Of a stretch of DNA of 64,000 bases, positions 12,190 to 24,812 are shown piece after piece. Where the stretch lies: contig JAADKB010000008.1 of the NCBI GenBank assembly GCA_009982845.1, forward strand, positions 558,001-622,000. Reading direction: 5' to 3'. Below the pieces are notes generated by a model, which was not told where the DNA came from, made no database searches, and saw nothing but the letters and a program-made list of their open reading frames with translations. This DNA comes from Delphinella strobiligena (Eukaryota > Ascomycota > Dothideomycetes > Dothideales > Dothioraceae). How positions within the stretch are numbered: the stretch's first letter is position 1; the number at the start of each line of letters is the position of its first letter. The translations under genes and the position numbers were made by a program.

Positions 12190-13098
12190 TCACCTCTTCC
12201 TGCCAAACCTAGCACCCAGACCTCCCTTCTTGCCCTTTCCCGGCGCATCATCCACATCCATCAGATCCTCGTCCTCGTCCTCAAAGGCGCCGGGCACACC
12301 GCCTCCACCCCTACCTCGTCCCAAGCCCGAGCTCCCACTCCTCAACCCCTTATTCGGCTGCTCCTGCTTCTCCTCAGCCTTGGCAATCTGCTCACTCCTC
12401 ATAATCTCCCAGGCTCTGCGAGCAGCAGCGTCTCTCTTGACATCAGCGACCTCAGCCTCCAGATCAGCGAGGACGGAGTCGCAGCGCGAACTCCAGGCCG
12501 CCAGTTCCGATATCATTGATGTCAGACTTCCCGGAGCGAGATCCCGAAGGGGCGCCACGGAGGAGACGGAGACGATTTGGGTTTTCGAATCGAGCGTTGC
12601 TGTTAGCAGGGAGTTGTAGACGGCGGTTGTGACCAATTGTTCGAGTTCGCGAGAGGTATTGAGGCCGAGAGATTGGGTGAGGTGGGTGTAGGTGAGGGTG
12701 CTGCTTGAGGGGGCGGTCGAGGCGAGAGTGAGGAGAGTTAGGAGGTGCAGTTTGTGGGTTTGGGCGGGGTTGAGCTGGGGGAGGGTCGATGCGTTTGCTG
12801 TGTCTTCGTTAGTCTTGTTCAGATTTAGTGGCGCAGTGAGAGGGTGGTGCGTACCGTTGTAATCTGCCCATGTTCCCCAGGCGAATATCTCGAGCAGCTT
12901 GTAATGCGCGGCGTATTGCTCTTCACTGGCGTTCTTGAGGTTCTGAATCGTTGGCGTGGCTAGCAGTTCGGCAAAGACGTAGGTACTGGGTGCTGATGTC
13001 GCTTGTGCTATGACATCTGCGGCCGCACGGGGTGATGTTGCTGACTTGGAAAGGGCGAGGTAGGGTTGGAGTGCGTTCAAGGCGCGTGTTTGTTCCAT
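12190..13098 (-). CDS. csn7: COP9 signalosome subunit 7 (PCI domain)
   Basis: Two exons (13098-12855 and 12797-12190) give 283 residues. The helical N-terminal half (LNALQPYLALSKSATSPRA, YVFAELLATPTIQNL, HYKLLEIFAWGTWADYN) and the following segment HKLHLLTLLTLAS...LTYTHLTQSLGLNTSRELEQLV are the typical CSN7/eIF3m PCI architecture with a winged-helix end. The tail is acidic and Gly-rich (EDEDEDLMDVDD, then GKKGGLGARFGRKR). CSN7 is part of the complex that removes Nedd8 from cullins and in fungi affects development and secondary metabolism. The 57-nt intron (12798-12854) has a good donor gtacgc and a gactaac branch site. It is a multiple of three and stop-free, so an unspliced reading of 302 residues also exists. 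Spliced sequence fits the family better. Confidence 0.87.
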   Translation of the reverse strand: MEQTRALNALQPYLALSKSATSPRAAADVIAQATSAPSTYVFAELLATPTIQNLKNASEEQYAAHYKLLEIFAWGTWADYNGTHHPLTAPLNLNKTNEDTANASTLPQLNPAQTHKLHLLTLLTLASTAPSSSTLTYTHLTQSLGLNTSRELEQLVTTAVYNSLLTATLDSKTQIVSVSSVAPLRDLAPGSLTSMISELAAWSSRCDSVLADLEAEVADVKRDAAARRAWEIMRSEQIAKAEEKQEQPNKGLRSGSSGLGRGRGGGGVPGAFEDEDEDLMDVDDAPGKGKKGGLGARFGRKR

Positions 13099-15289
13099 GC
13101 TTGTGTTTGTGCTTTTCTAACTTTGTGTGACACGTTTTTGTCTGTTTCGACCAGAAGCTGAGATGAGCGAGATGCGGGTGGGGAGAAATGGTCTAGCGAA
13201 TTGTTGAATCGTGTTTCGTAATTTGTGATTGTGGCGTAATGGGAGTCAGTTTAAGTGTTTTGTTATCCAGCTGCAATTGGAGATGGATGTGATGACGATG
13301 AATCGCTGTTTGCTTCCGAAGCCGAGCAAACCCCCCCACAAAATGACCTAAAAGGGAAGGCGGAAGGAACCATGAATTCATCCCTGCTCTTCTCTTCATC
13401 TTAACTTCCTCTCATTCCAAACCACTTCATGCTCGACAGAATCCTATTCTTGGAACACTTGCTCCCAGATCTTATATGCTCTTCAACGTTGTATCAGCTG
13501 GATATTCCTCCATTCCCCAAGGTATAACCATGAAACTCGGCCTTGACAACGTCTCTGTAGTAGACCAAACAAACTGTGCCACTTCCGATGCACACGATCA
13601 TAGTAAGCTATACACGCCTATCATGCAGGTCATCTCCGTTCTTGAGCTGGTATATATCTCTATTCCTTGTATAAATATTCCATCATCTGCAAGACTTATT
13701 TGAAGAGTAAGCTAAATGGTCACTGTTATGAAGGAGTTTAAAAGCTATCTCCAGTAATAACCACCTCTTCTTGCCTCCTCTCCTGTTCATACTCAAAGGT
13801 AAGTAAAGCATATATGAATCAGCACTGTCGTCACAACGTGTCTTTGACAAAGCTCCCACATCATTCATCCCAATAATGCAACATCAAGACCACCCGCCAC
13901 TGTACAATACCTTGCAATAGACTATGTAAGCAGAAACCACGAATGACTCAACATCTCGGCTCGTACACGCATGCATGCCTTTCGCGCGCATAGATGGCAC
14001 TAGCCCGTTCAAATTATCAGTCGAGGCCGTAGAGGAAATCGTGTTTTTCGTGCGCTGCGCCAGGAGAACGGTCCCACGGAGAAGATGTCGAACGTTGAAG
14101 GATTTGGCCATATCTTCCCTGATACTTACTGCAGCAGGGGAGATGAAGTCGAGGGGCCCGATCCCCGAGTCTCATCAGCGACTCTTCTGGTACACTTTCG
14201 CAAGCCTAAGATGCATAGGTCGTTCCAAGTATGATGGACATCTCAGAGACTGGGCCCTAGAAAAAGACAAAGGCATCGTTTCGTCCATCTCAACACCGGT
14301 AGTTGGACGGATGTTCTCGATATGGGCAACCCACCGATGAAAAAGATAAATGTCAATATCAGCTTCTGCTTTAGCATGACCTTAAGGCTCCAGAATGATC
14401 GGAACATGCAATCCCAAAAGCAGGAATCGCGTCGGATTCATGTCAGAACAGCTATTAATACTTGTCGAAATAATTATAGATGTCATTCAAGTAGCGTAAT
14501 ATACATAAACTAGGAAGTATCAAGTGCCCCAACGCATCGCCATTGATGCTTTCGGCAGAAGTTTACAGGATTCTATATCGATACAATAGTCGGGCTTTAT
14601 GCCATAAGTCCTAACATGTCCGACAACAAGGCAACAAGGAGGAGGATGGCCAGGATATTCCCGTCCCAAACATAGTGAAAGCAAGCCTTAGATCAGATCC
14701 ATGTTTCTCGGAACCGTAACGAGTCCACTTCTATAGGTCTTGGGGTTAGTGGTTGCCGAAAACTGATATCCTAGAATGGCTCAGATATAGATTTGCGATC
14801 TGCCCACCCGCTGAATCAGATCTGTACTTCTTGAGCAATCTTCGAGACGAAAATGTAATGACGGGAGGCTTTTTCTGCTGATATCATGCCCGGCTATGCT
14901 AAGTGGCATTTAGTATTGAGGAACACCGTCTCTTAGCTTTCCTATGGTGTGATAAATACCCCTCCCTTCTTGTGAACTGCAGTACCTCCAACAAAACCCC
15001 CTGGGTCCAGAGTCAGGTTCTTCTCTCAAACAAAGATCGCAAAAGCGGAAGCGAGAGCAAGCAAGACAATAAGCAGGCTCATCGTGCACACCATCTCATC
15101 GATCTCAACACCGATATCATATATGTATCCTCCAATCCACCTCGACGCCGAATTTCTTATAATGATTACGGGGAACGAGGATTTAAAGGTGGTTCTGGTG
15201 CCTGCTTATTTCTGCCTCTCTTGATGATGTAAGTGAAATGCGCCTACGGAGCGATATCCGCGCCATTCCTCGTCTTCTTCTTCGTCGTC

Positions 15290-15345
<56 letters not shown>

Positions 15346-16036
15346 ATTGTTTGTCGTTGTTTGTCGTTGTCGTTGGGAATAAGAACTTGGTCAGGTGGAG
15401 TCAGGAATATATAGTCTGATTTCTTGACCCTACTGCCTATAACTGATCGCGGTCTTGACATTCTCAATCACAGTCTAGTGAGATTGCGCCTAGAAATGTA
15501 CTCAAAGTCTCTGGTATCATGAATTGATCTCCGATCACCTCTTCTTGGCTTGATAGTGAATTTGTCAATACGGGTTCGAGCAAGTGCTCGAGATGGAGGT
15601 TAGTGCAAACATACAAGGTGATCTTTACACTAAAAGTCGATGTGGAGATTTGATGGATAATCTTTGGGGTCATAGTTATTGTTCACATCATACAAGTACT
15701 TTGAGTCAGCAGGAAAGGCGAAGAGGGTGCGGATTCAGACAACAAGTCGTGAATTGTTATAATATCTGCGTCTCAATACTTCTATGCCAGCAACAGAAAC
15801 AATGGCACAAGCATGGTCGAGTCAAACAGATCTGTAGATTCTGCTTCTTGAGCGATTTCGTTATTTCGTTGACAGTATTATATACACAAGGCCAGTAGCT
15901 TCTGACAAGCCACTAGTAAAACGCCTCACCTGATTTTCAACTCGAAAATCGTCATTGCAAGTCCGGATCCCAGTCTTGTAAAACGCCATAGCTATGCATA
16001 AATCGTGAAGAGGTGCCACTTCGTCGGGCATGATGA
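13099..16036. other. Long intergenic region
   Basis: Nearly 3 kb without a recognisable gene. It contains the CSN7 promoter, a GTT microsatellite (listed separately) and many short open frames with no domain. A non-coding RNA or a fast-evolving small gene cannot be excluded by eye. Confidence 0.45.
15290..15346. repeat. (TTG)n microsatellite
   Basis: About 18 uninterrupted TTG/GTT units, then a degenerating tail of TTATTGTTTGTCGTTG blocks. It reads as poly-Thr in one minus-strand frame, but nothing around it looks coding. Confidence 0.95.
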
Positions 16037-17619
16037 TCACAAGATGACCTTCTTTGCTTCTCTGGGGTAGCTCTCCTGGGGACAGTACGGACACTTGAAC
16101 CTTCTCCAGACGAGTTAGCAGCTGCACGTTGCATATCCCAGTCGGGCAACTCACTTATTTCCTCTACTGATTTTCTCCAAGGATTCCTTGGCAATGACAT
16201 GGCCGCAAGGCATCATCATCGGCGGGTTGGAATCAGTAGCTTGTTCTTTGCTGACTGGACAGACAAAGATGGAATGGAATAGGTAGCTCGGCGGTAGCGG
16301 GATTTCGACCTGTAATTCTGTCAGTTCTTGATCTGTTATAGATTCTGAAGGAAGAAATGCATCTTACAGGCAATTCGTTCACACTAGACCATTGTCCGCC
16401 GACCTCGCCCATGACACGCTCCAGTTTCTCCAAAACAGGCAGAGCAATACCACCAGCAGTGACTGCGGTATACAGCGGAGATTGCTCGCTGAGGCCAAGC
16501 ATGCCACAGAACTCGCGGACAAAAATTCTCGATACGTCGTTCCAGGCATCAGAGTCATAAAAGAAATTCTTGTAGGGTGATGAGTTGAGCTGGGGTGAGA
16601 AGGCCAGAGAGCCGAGAAGAGCAGCCGTCTCGCGCATATATCTCGATGAGAAATGAACAAAGGTCTCTCGAGCGTATGCGAGGGCGCGCAATGGACCTTC
16701 CATACCATCACCGACCTCACCCCCATCGGTCATTGCGTCCGGGTTCTCAGGGCTGCCACTGTTGTAGAGTTCAACAAAGCGAAGCCTGCAAAGCTCGAAT
16801 TCGAGGTTGGAGCCGCGCAGCTCGAGAGCTTCACTGTGTTGGCGGGCCCAGGCAATTGCAGGCTCCAGATCGTGTTCATTGCGCAAGGCATGCAAAATGC
16901 GGTACATTTGGGTGAACTTTGACTGCAAATAGCCCCCTCCTGCTCCAGACATGTCTGTGTTCAGGTGGTTGTTGGAGTCGGCAAAGTCATTTGTCCATGA
17001 GATGTCCTTGTACTTTGTGTCCTCCATTTCAACATCGCCGTTTGTATACAAGGGTGCACTGGCAAAGAGATCGGTCGTGGTGGAATGTGCAGCCTCTTGT
17101 CGAGCCGCCTTGTTGCTTGCTTCGGCCAAGAAGGTCGAGGCAACGCCGAACTGGCCCTCACGCAGGAGGTGCATGGCTATTGCTCTATTGGTGAGGTCTT
17201 GTTGTGTAGATAGAGGGTCATTATTTCCGGACGGGAGGGCGACTGGTTTGAATTTCTGATATACAACATCAGTACTCATTAAAGTCATGACAGCAGTAGA
17301 GTATGCCAACCTTGTCCAGAGCTTTGGAGTATTTGTTGAGTGACGAGTAGACTTCCTTCAAGTCACTATTGACCTTTTCGAATGAGCTTTTCATTGGCGT
17401 CTTTAACTTGGCCATGGTCATGAATTGGGAGGAGGCGTCTGTCTGATTCAGCGTCGAGTCCTACTTATCGTTCGTATTTGCAATATCCATATCCATACCA
17501 GCAGCTATTGAGTCCCTGGCACTCTGTAGAAGGTCGATGGTTCTCTGCACGTCGTCTATCGTCTTCCTCAAGTTTCCCTTCTTTTCCAGATTGGCCTGTT
17601 CTGCCAAAAGTGCCTCCAT
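16037..17619 (-). CDS. rmd5: GID/CTLH ubiquitin-ligase subunit Rmd5 (Gid2) homologue
   Basis: Five exons on the minus strand (17619-17499, 17438-17311, 17255-16368, 16309-16155, 16100-16037) give 451 residues with consistent phases. The N-terminus MEALLAEQANLEKKGNLRK is a coiled coil. The middle contains a LisH/CTLH-type helical part (NRAIAMHLLREGQFGVASTFLAEA, then QMYRILHALRNEHDLEPAIAWARQHSEAL). The C-terminus is the degenerate RING of this family: FVCPVSKEQ, MMMPCGHVIAKESLEKIS and, after the last intron, FKCPYCPQE. In yeast Rmd5 pairs with Fyv10/Gid9 as the catalytic module that ubiquitinates gluconeogenic enzymes. The last two introns split the RING, and it reads correctly only when spliced. 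The divergent neighbour starts 500 bp upstream. Confidence 0.93.
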
Positions 17620-18118
17620 CTTGTTGCTTCAATCGTCCGCCCGTCGGCAATATTGTGAGCTTTCAGGAGGCTCAGATAATGCCGAGTTCGTATAGCTGCA
17701 TGGAATGAGATGCTTAAGGTAGCGACGTTTCCAGCACTTTAGACTGGTGAATGCAGCTTAGGTAGAGAATTGTTTTGCTGTCCATCCCATGCTCCATCAA
17801 CCACATACCATATCGTGATCACCTTATCAGATCACGCATGACGTGGGGGACGGCCGAGTCGGACATGCCAAGCCACTTCCGCAACCCGCGCACCAACCGG
17901 CCCGAAGGTGTTGCCCCTCTCACTGTCTGCTTTCCGCATCCAGCCATATCATACACGTACACCGCCATGTCCCTCTATTCAGTGCCTTGTATTCAGAACA
18001 ACCAGACTTGATCAATACTGAGTTGCTCAAACTTCGTAAAATCGTAGTTAGACCTCACTCAGCTACACCCACATGTATGCATGTCTATCACCTTAATCAA
18101 TAATGATATCGGCTGCAA
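17620..18118. other. Divergent promoter region between rmd5 and the STB6-like gene
   Basis: About 500 bp separate two start codons pointing apart. No clear binding-site pattern was recognised. Confidence 0.6.
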
Positions 18119-20838
18119 ATGAGCAGCCCCCATTTGACCAAGGCCGATTCCGACAGGCCGCCTGGTCCTCATAGACCGGAGATACATTTGGTCGCAGATA
18201 AATCTCAATCTCCCAAATCCTCGCCTAAGGAAAGCGTTGATAGCTCTGGAGATGATCATCGCAGGCCTTCCAAGGAGAGCAACAAGGACGCCACGCGTCA
18301 ACGTTTCGTCCTCACAGATTCGGTAGCATTTAGGTAATTCGACCTTCTTGGCGCACAAGTATAACAATATTGATAAATATCAGATATCTAGAAGAAGACT
18401 CGTCCGTTACAGTCCTCGAACGTCACCGAGAACTAGTCGGCTATGAGGTCTACGTGGTGGAACAATGGGCCACATCTCGCGCCCATCCCACCTTCGTAAT
18501 TACAACCTATACCGGTGATCCGACTCACAAAGCATGGGTCGGAGTCTTGAGTGTCCCTACAGACGAGACCTCATGGTCACAACGTCTCCGTGTATATTTC
18601 AAGGCTCTGAACCAATATCATGCACGGCGGAAGGAAACCCCGCTTGGCATCCTAATGATCACCAACCTATCCGGCTTCCCATCGTCCTTGACCGTCATTC
18701 CCGTACCTGATGGAGACTTACGAAAACATCGCGTGGACTATTTCGTGAATGAGAACCTCAAGCGTATGGGCTGCTCTGGACGTGTCGGCCTTTCGCTTTC
18801 GCACCCAAATGCTGCTACTTGTGCCAAGTTCCACCAACTCTACCGAACAAGCGACAAGAATCCCTTGTACAGCTCTGTTACCGAGTTGGTAAAGCTATGC
18901 CAGGCAGCTCTACATCTCTTCGATAAGCTCGAGATTGACTACGCAGACGGCTTGCTGTGTGATATCACCGAAAAGGCCATCAATGACTGGTGGATCACTA
19001 TTGGCGCCGAGTTCTACAACATTGAGCCTCATGATGGTATCCTCGGCCCGACGACAGTTGCCTCACTGCTGGGTCTGCTCATGGGAGCTCGGAACCGCTT
19101 GCACGCCACCAACATCTCAGCTCCTAAGGACCCTTTTGATATCCAGGGTATGAAACGAGCCATTGCCTCTTTCCAGAAAAGCCAACGTCTCAACAAGAAC
19201 AGGCGACTAGATCGCCAAACCCTTGACCGTCTGCACAGAGCTTCTGCAAAACATGCTAGCTCTGAAGGCTGGTCCGTACCTCGTGCTGTCAAATCCACAG
19301 TCGCCGAGTTGAGTGGAAAGGGTGGCGAAATGCTTGCCGATGTAGTAGGACGAGCCAGAGACAAGGCCGGCATCGCTGATATTGAAACTTCTGACGTGGA
19401 ACGCTTCTATCAGCTAGTCTATGGCGAGCGATGCAAGTGGCTCTGGTATGGTAAGCCACTGAAAACCTTGTCCATCGAGAACGACATGGCAAATTCGCCT
19501 GAGAATCGTCTCGAGCTCAAGCCCGATGAGAATGGCGGATTCACTTGGTCAGGGCGAAACCACAAGCTGGAGAAACAAGACAGCCTACCACCAGGACGGG
19601 GCGGCTTGGAAGAATATGACCCTGATCATATCAACCATATGGCAAGCAAAGATGTGGATGACGATCCGACCAGGGATGAGCATGTCCCGTATCGCTCCAT
19701 TGTCAAGCGAGCAACAGGTCTAATTATGGGTCGCCGTGGTCATCGCTCAAACACCTCAAAAGACGAGTCGCCAACATCACCATCATATGGAGATTTCGAT
19801 GAAGATGGCAAGAGGCCGAGTCTTTGGCGCTCCCACACATCGCCTCCTGTCAGCCCAACGAGCCCAAGAGCCGAAGACCACAGCTTAACACAAGCGCTTG
19901 AAATGCAGCGTTCTGGGAGACCCGCTTCGTATATAGACCCGACTCGATTCGGTTCTGATAATAATACATTGGTCCAGGCACCAGGGGAGTCACAGCAAGG
20001 CTTCATTCCCTTGGGGAGGCAAAGTCTAGACAATGAAGAACAAGACAAAGACGGCTCGTCTTCAAGGCAGCAGCTAGAACGACATAACACTGCAAGCACT
20101 TACCTGACAACTGCCACCGAAGAGAGATATCAGTCGGAGCGGGAGCCGTCCATAGCAGGGTCCACGTATCATGGTGTAGATCTTCGTGAGATCCTTCCTG
20201 AGCCGCCGACTTTCGCCCAAGCTATTGGTCCACTCCTGCGTAGAACCAATTCTTACAATACCTTTGTACACTATCAAATCTCCAAGCCTCACGCTGACGC
20301 TTTCTATCCTCGCCACCTAAGTTTCAGCCTGGTTGAGGACAGCACGACAACGAGGGAAGAACTGTCCACCGCAAAAGCCCCCGATCGAAATGCGCCACTA
20401 GAAGAACAATATGGGTTCGAAGCTATACTTTCATCCGATCTCAAAACCATGCGCCAGAAAATCGCTTCTATGGATCATAAGGATGCCACTTGGACCCGCT
20501 CGCAATTGTTTGCTCTACGGTCCCTGCTTGACCAGGCCGATAGGGACACGCACACTGTTGAGCAGTTCTACTACCCTCCATTGTACCAGCTTCAAGACTT
20601 GAAAGACGCGAGTGCGGCTTTGCTGAGGGATGAGAAAGACGCACTCACAGAAGCGGGCAAGGAGCTCGAGACGATCGCTGCGAGAATGGAGTACGAGGTC
20701 GGAGCCATGAGAGGCAAGATTGAAGACGTCGAAGTCGGTGTTCAGGACTTTGAGAGGGCCGTCGGGGCCGTGGAAGACAGAGTCAAAGAGCTCGAAGAGG
20801 GCGAGGGCAAGGGAGGAAAGCTTTGTGTCATCATGTGA
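18119..20838 (+). CDS. STB6-like protein (yeast Stb2/Stb6 family)
   Basis: Two exons (18119-18333, 18384-20838) give 889 residues. After a disordered, Ser-rich start of about 65 residues comes a long conserved block: VAFRYLEEDSSVTVLERH, GYEVYVVEQWATSR, FVITTYTGDPTHK, WSQRLRVYFKALNQYHARR. I recognise this as the N-terminal domain of the fungal STB6-like family. In yeast Stb2/Stb6 associate with Sin3, but the molecular role is unclear. A helical part around QGMKRAIASFQKSQRLNKNRRLDRQTLDRLH resembles a peptidoglycan-binding-like fold. The middle (about 370-600) is disordered. The C-terminus (about 690-885) is coiled coil and ends CVIM, which has the form of a CaaX prenylation box. That last point is my reading only. 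The 50-nt intron is needed to join VAF-R-YLEED. Confidence 0.8.
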
Positions 20839-22058
20839 TTGGTATACTCAGCGGCATCGGTTCACAGCACAAATGACGATTCGGGTGCACAGTCGCTGGT
20901 TACATAAGCCGACATTGACTTAACTCATACACATTTTTCTTTTCCCATTTTCTTCAGTCGATTCCTTGTTGAATGGTTAAAGTATGGCATGACGCACTTA
21001 TGCTACATCTTGTCGAGGTATGGTTCAGACGCTTCTGCTATCGTTCTTTCCTAATTTCGTTGCTCAACACATATTCTTTTTACGCTGATCTTGTCGCAGT
21101 ATTGTAGCCTACCGTACTCGCAGCTATCTTTAGTACGAGGCTGGAAAGTTTACTCAGCATGTGTTCATGTTTTCGCGCAAAGTGTGTATGTTTGATCATG
21201 TACCTCAGTACTGTATATTTGGATTATGTAACGTTCGAGTACGGTATATCAAAAGCGATGCGATGTGGTAAGTAAAAATTGATAAGGTGTTGGATATTGA
21301 GCATGGGGTGGTATTAACACACGGTCTGTTGTTATTGGTTCTGCTCACGGTAAAAGACGATCCACACCGAACCGGGTCTAGCGTGCGGAGCAATCTGCAC
21401 ACTTCAGCTTCTGTGTTCCCATTCAAGAAATGATGCATACAGGTATGCACGCGCGCGCGCGGCGCGGTGATTCGCGCCAATGAAGAGTGCTAAAAAGCGC
21501 CACCAAATGCGCTCTGGACCTTTCACTGATTTCAGAGTGCATTTGGGGGCCAAAGAAGTTGTCGGCGTGTCGCAACCAGCAAGGCATCTGAGTCTGACGC
21601 GCCCGCCCCAGCTGCCGGATCGTGGTTCTTACAACGACTAGTCGAAGACATTGAGAGCCTGTCTTATTCTCTCTTATAACTCTCATACAACGGAGGTGCA
21701 CTCCCTTTCATCATTCCGACCAAAGTTGTATTCAAATCGGTATATATCATGCCAGGGCATCCAGTAACAACACAAATCTGCGAAAAAACACGGCTCCACG
21801 GCTGTCACCCCACTTGGTTGCTCAGCACTTCAACTTCATCTCATCCTCATATCAACTTTTCATCTGTACCTGAACAACCTTTGGTCTTCCCACTGTCTTC
21901 GACTTGGGTTTCGGACACCTGATTGATCGCAACCGATAGTCAGCGATCTTGCTATGCGGTTGTTCTTCATTCGGTCGATCTCCTCGAACTTCCTATGCCA
22001 GCCACGGGTGCGTGATTACAGCTTACCTTGCTACAGGATCCGAATCCCTCGTCGTTCC
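20839..22058. other. Intergenic, no gene recognised
   Basis: 3' flanks of two convergent genes. It includes a short alternating CG run near 21450-21465. Nothing else supported. Confidence 0.5.
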
Positions 22059-22979
22059 TCACTCTTTGTCGATGTCTGCGGCCTCTTCTGCAACTCCTTC
22101 ACCTAGACTTGTCAGCGTAGCTACACCATTATGGTACGGACGTGAGCTATGTCGCGAGGTGGATGTCAACCATGCCTGGAACCACTCTGACATAGGGCTC
22201 GAAGTGAAGTAGGCCAGTAACGCTTACTACATTCCATCAAAGCTCGACTGGGAATAAACTTACCGATCTTTCCAGCATTGCTTGGATACCCAGTCACGGT
22301 CTTCTTGACTTCCTTCCACTTATTCGTGGCCTCCTCAACTAGACAGGTTAGCACGTTTCTACTTTCCTTGCCTGAAAGCAGGTGACCACCTACACCACCT
22401 ACAGCAATCACTGTTCAAGGCAGACAATCCTGACGACTTATATCAAATATCGAATCACATAACACACACTTCAATCACTTAACGACTCGACAATGAGAAG
22501 GAACATACCAATATTGCCGACACTGGCTGTATGCTTTGTCAAGTTCCCTTTAGTCGTTCGCCAAGTCTTGACGACAAATCCACACTCGGCGCCAATACGA
22601 TCCCCATCATTGTCGGGGAAGTCCTGAATGACACCCGTGTTGGAGGATGATGCAGTTTCTTTTTTTCGAAAGAGCTTGGTGGTAGCCATAAGATCAGCTG
22701 CCTGCTGTCCCAGGTGTCCGATGTCCTTGCGCTGCTTGGCCCCAAGCATATGGTAGACCTTTCTTGCGTCACAGAGGTTCATGCCATCGACCGTGGTCAT
22801 GGCTCGCCTCTCCCAATTCGCCGCCGACATCTTGCCAAGGTCGTCATCCAACTCTTTCGCGATGCGCTGAAGCTCCTCGACTAGTGCACGAACGTAAGCA
22901 TCACGTACAGCCGCGTGCTTCGTTCTGGCAGGCCGCAGCCAGATGAAGTCTTACCTGATAGCCTCTGGACATTCGACAT
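22059..22979 (-). CDS. Orphan protein, four exons
   Basis: Hand-built model: exons 22979-22955, 22880-22509, 22338-22264, 22102-22059, giving 171 residues. It starts MSNVQRLSVEELQRIAKEL, continues with KVYHMLGAKQRKDIGHLG and GAECGFVVKTWRTTKGNL, then VEEATNKWKEVKKTVTGYP and ends EGVAEEAADIDKE. Donors are gtaaga, gtatgt and gtaagt, acceptors are all tag, and all three introns interrupt codons in phase 1. The phases closing correctly over four exons is the main support. I recognise no domain. The protein is hydrophilic, with no signal peptide or membrane segment, and mostly helical in character. The third exon is repeat-like with the ends (VEE/AEE), so exon duplication is possible. Confidence 0.6.
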
Positions 22980-24812
22980 GATGAGACTGACAGAAGGCTT
23001 ATTGTGTCTACGACTGTATACGACTGTATAGTGCCTGACTCGGGGCTGCGAGGGCTCGTCAGTAATGCCATCTCTCCAGGTATACTCGTGCGGCCTATAC
23101 GAGCTTTCGATGCTTACTGGCTGAGTGTGATTTGCACTGCTCGAAAGCTATCGCTGGTTGGAATGGTGTTGAGTCGCCTAGTCATCGTCAGCTGCCTTGC
23201 TCTTTCTTCTCATCACATCTAGTCATGTCGACGACACGGAAGTGAGCTTCCTCGCTGGAGTGATGAATGACGCTACAGACAATAAGAGAATATGGAGGAC
23301 ACTACCTTGGAAGGTAAATGGCCGCCGCGCAATTGATCTGTGAGTGCTTGACTGGATATCCCCATCACAACTTCAGTGCTACTCGTACATCGTCGGCGCC
23401 TTCATGCACGCTTCCCCGCTCATGTAAGTCGACCTGTAGGGCCGTGCTAGGAACACCAAAACTCATACATGTAAGAATACTTTCGAGTCGGGCTCTATAG
23501 AGCTCTGTCTATTTCCTAAACTTCACTCGATGCTACATACATTACAAGACAAACGAAATAGCAGCAAAGAACGACAGCCGCTGTGGACAATACGATAGAC
23601 TCCATGCATGGACAACCTGGCAGATTTACCTGTAGGGCCCACAGTAGGATCATCTACGAAACAACACGACTCCGATCAGTAGTGGAGCTTCCGCTGGGGA
23701 CTGAAATCGGAAACATGCCTGGCAGTATGCTGTATATGAATAACGCTAGATCAAGCGATGCCCAAAGGGCGCAAAGAACTATGAGTTCCTGGGGTGGCTG
23801 AATCTTCTGTTGCAGGTACATCGCTTTGTAGCTTTCGTCGTGAAAGACAATAATCTTGGAACAGGAATAGAAAACTATTCAAGTACGTCTACATGCGTGA
23901 TATTAATGGTAGATTTCGCATGGATCGGTGCCGCACATGAGCTGCCTCCGATGTATGCGCCTAGAGTGGATCGGCTGAAATTATCTGTAGGCCGAGGACA
24001 TCACGATGCAAAAACTGGACAAGGAGAAGGAATCGATCAATCATACTAACAAATAGCCCACATCGTAAAGAAAACATTTTATCGCTACAGAGGATATCGA
24101 GAACACAGATCACGGAATAATGTCTACCAGCGCCACGTCAGTTCAATAGCCATCCAACTTGTCACTGGTGCCTTCCATACCAACCCCGCGATCCACGTCC
24201 AGGGGTGCTATACCAAACTTACAACATGTAGACCGATAAATCTCAATCTCCAACACAATCGGACAACACCACCGTTTGACGATTTAGCGCTTACTACCAC
24301 AATACGGCCTCATTGCCTTTTGTAACTGTTTATCAGCTTGCAGCCGACTCTTGCGACGCATTATAAGTCTTGCAATACAGCGTAACTCGCGACGTATTGC
24401 AACTCCTGAAGCTCCCGAAGCTCCCGTAAAGCAACTCTTGGAATGTATCTGTAATTCCTTGACAGGCGCTCGGGCGCCCTGTTATATACGGTATCTCGAT
24501 CCAGCGCCGGAAATCTAGGTCATCGGCTGGATCTCTGGTATACTCTCTCGCTTTCTTCAGCTCGCTGATCAGGAGTACGCCAGCCGATTGTGAGGTCTGC
24601 GTTTCACTCACTCACTCACGGAAACCGGTATTTGCTTGTCTCTGGACCGTTGCTGGCCTGATTGCCTGCGGTAGATATGTGACTAGAGTAAATCTCGACT
24701 TCGACCAGTTGAGCCTATTACCAAGATGGAAGTGATTTTGGGATGGGAAGAAAGAACGTTAAGTACGTTTACGTGCATTACATCGTAGCTATCGATTCTG
24801 CAAAAGGCAGCC
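22980..24812. other. Intergenic, no gene recognised
   Basis: Open frames are short. A 92-codon frame at 24333-24611 on the minus strand begins with GTG and has no domain. A 10-bp unit CGACTGTATA is duplicated in tandem near 23010-23030. Confidence 0.45.

Noticed and set aside
15183..15467. Minus-strand frame with poly-Thr and poly-Arg
   Set aside because: The translation of the TTG microsatellite. No support outside the repeat.
24333..24611. 92-codon minus-strand frame
   Set aside because: Starts with GTG, not ATG. No domain and no plausible splice partners.
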